Source: a bacterium | Lineage (GTDB): Bacteria > Patescibacteriota > Microgenomatia > Daviesbacterales > UBA10151 | Assembly (NCBI GenBank): GCA_021786105.1 | Contig: JAJYNW010000003.1 | Span: forward strand, 1 to 54,345 | DNA length: 54,345 nt | Direction of reading: 5' to 3' | Part shown: positions 54,202 through 54,345 of the stretch, piece by piece | How the letters are laid out: every line of letters begins with the position of its first letter | Position numbering within the stretch: the first letter of the stretch is position 1 | Notes under the pieces: model-generated | Databases searched by the model: none | What the model was told of the DNA's origin: nothing | What the model saw: only the letters and a program-made list of their open reading frames with translations | Program-made: the position numbers and the translations under genes

Positions 54202-54345
54202 GAAGCACAAAGCAGGTTTGTAGGTGAGCTAGCGGATCATATACACCTTTCAGTTAGAATTAAGGGGTTCAGGTATATTAAAACGGCACTCAAACTTGCT
54301 GGAATTAAATCATTATCTGAGCTGAAAGGAGGAATTGATGAAAAC
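54202..54345 (+). other. Open frame with RpoA alpha-CTD/HhH-like sequence running off the window; no obvious start
   Basis: EAQSRFVGELADHIHLSVRIKGFRYIKTALKLAGIKSLSELKGGIDEN. Confidence 0.4.

Noticed and set aside
1-54345. CRISPR array, prophage, rRNA operon, toxin-antitoxin or restriction cluster
   Set aside because: None seen: no regularly spaced direct repeats, no phage structural genes, no rRNA-like sequence, no recognised TA or RM pair.

Overview
The window looks like a contiguous bacterial chromosome segment. Compact operons, class II RNR, DUF5667/ECF and small paralog-poor genes suggest a Patescibacteria/CPR-like or other small-genome lineage, but this is low-confidence inference. Many ATGA stop/start overlaps imply that TGA is a normal stop. 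Main blocks: (1) histidine kinase plus two tandem receiver-only proteins; (2) VanX-like dipeptidase, H+-pyrophosphatase, Lon; (3) BtuR, a REP-type HUH transposase element, a GIY-YIG pseudogene, and a class II RNR (nrdJ)-nrdR operon with a structured leader; (4) peptidoglycan genes (DacA, L,D-transpeptidase) and an orphan kinase; (5) a CsoR-controlled copper operon; (6) VKOR/DsbA, split transketolase, rpe, rpiB; (7) an FMN-riboswitch riboflavin operon without ribB; (8) a stress/dormancy-like region (YjbQ, PRTase, PRPP synthetase, CapA, RtcB, BON, two alpha/beta hydrolases, HPF-baeRF-SDH protease, P-type ATPase, OtsB, sensor-fused OtsA); (9) ECF sigma/DUF5667, topoisomerase IB, tRNA-Gln. Most interesting signals: a mutually exclusive terminator/antiterminator in the nrdR-nrdJ leader next to a NrdR box; an ectopic second copy of the NrdJ C-terminal CxxC tail; a dispersed 48-nt identical structured repeat upstream of two unrelated genes; an apparent independent small RNA gene; an HPF-baeRF-membrane SDH protease operon; and PlsY-kinase and sensor-OtsA fusions. 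All calls come from reading the sequence; no database search or folding program was run.
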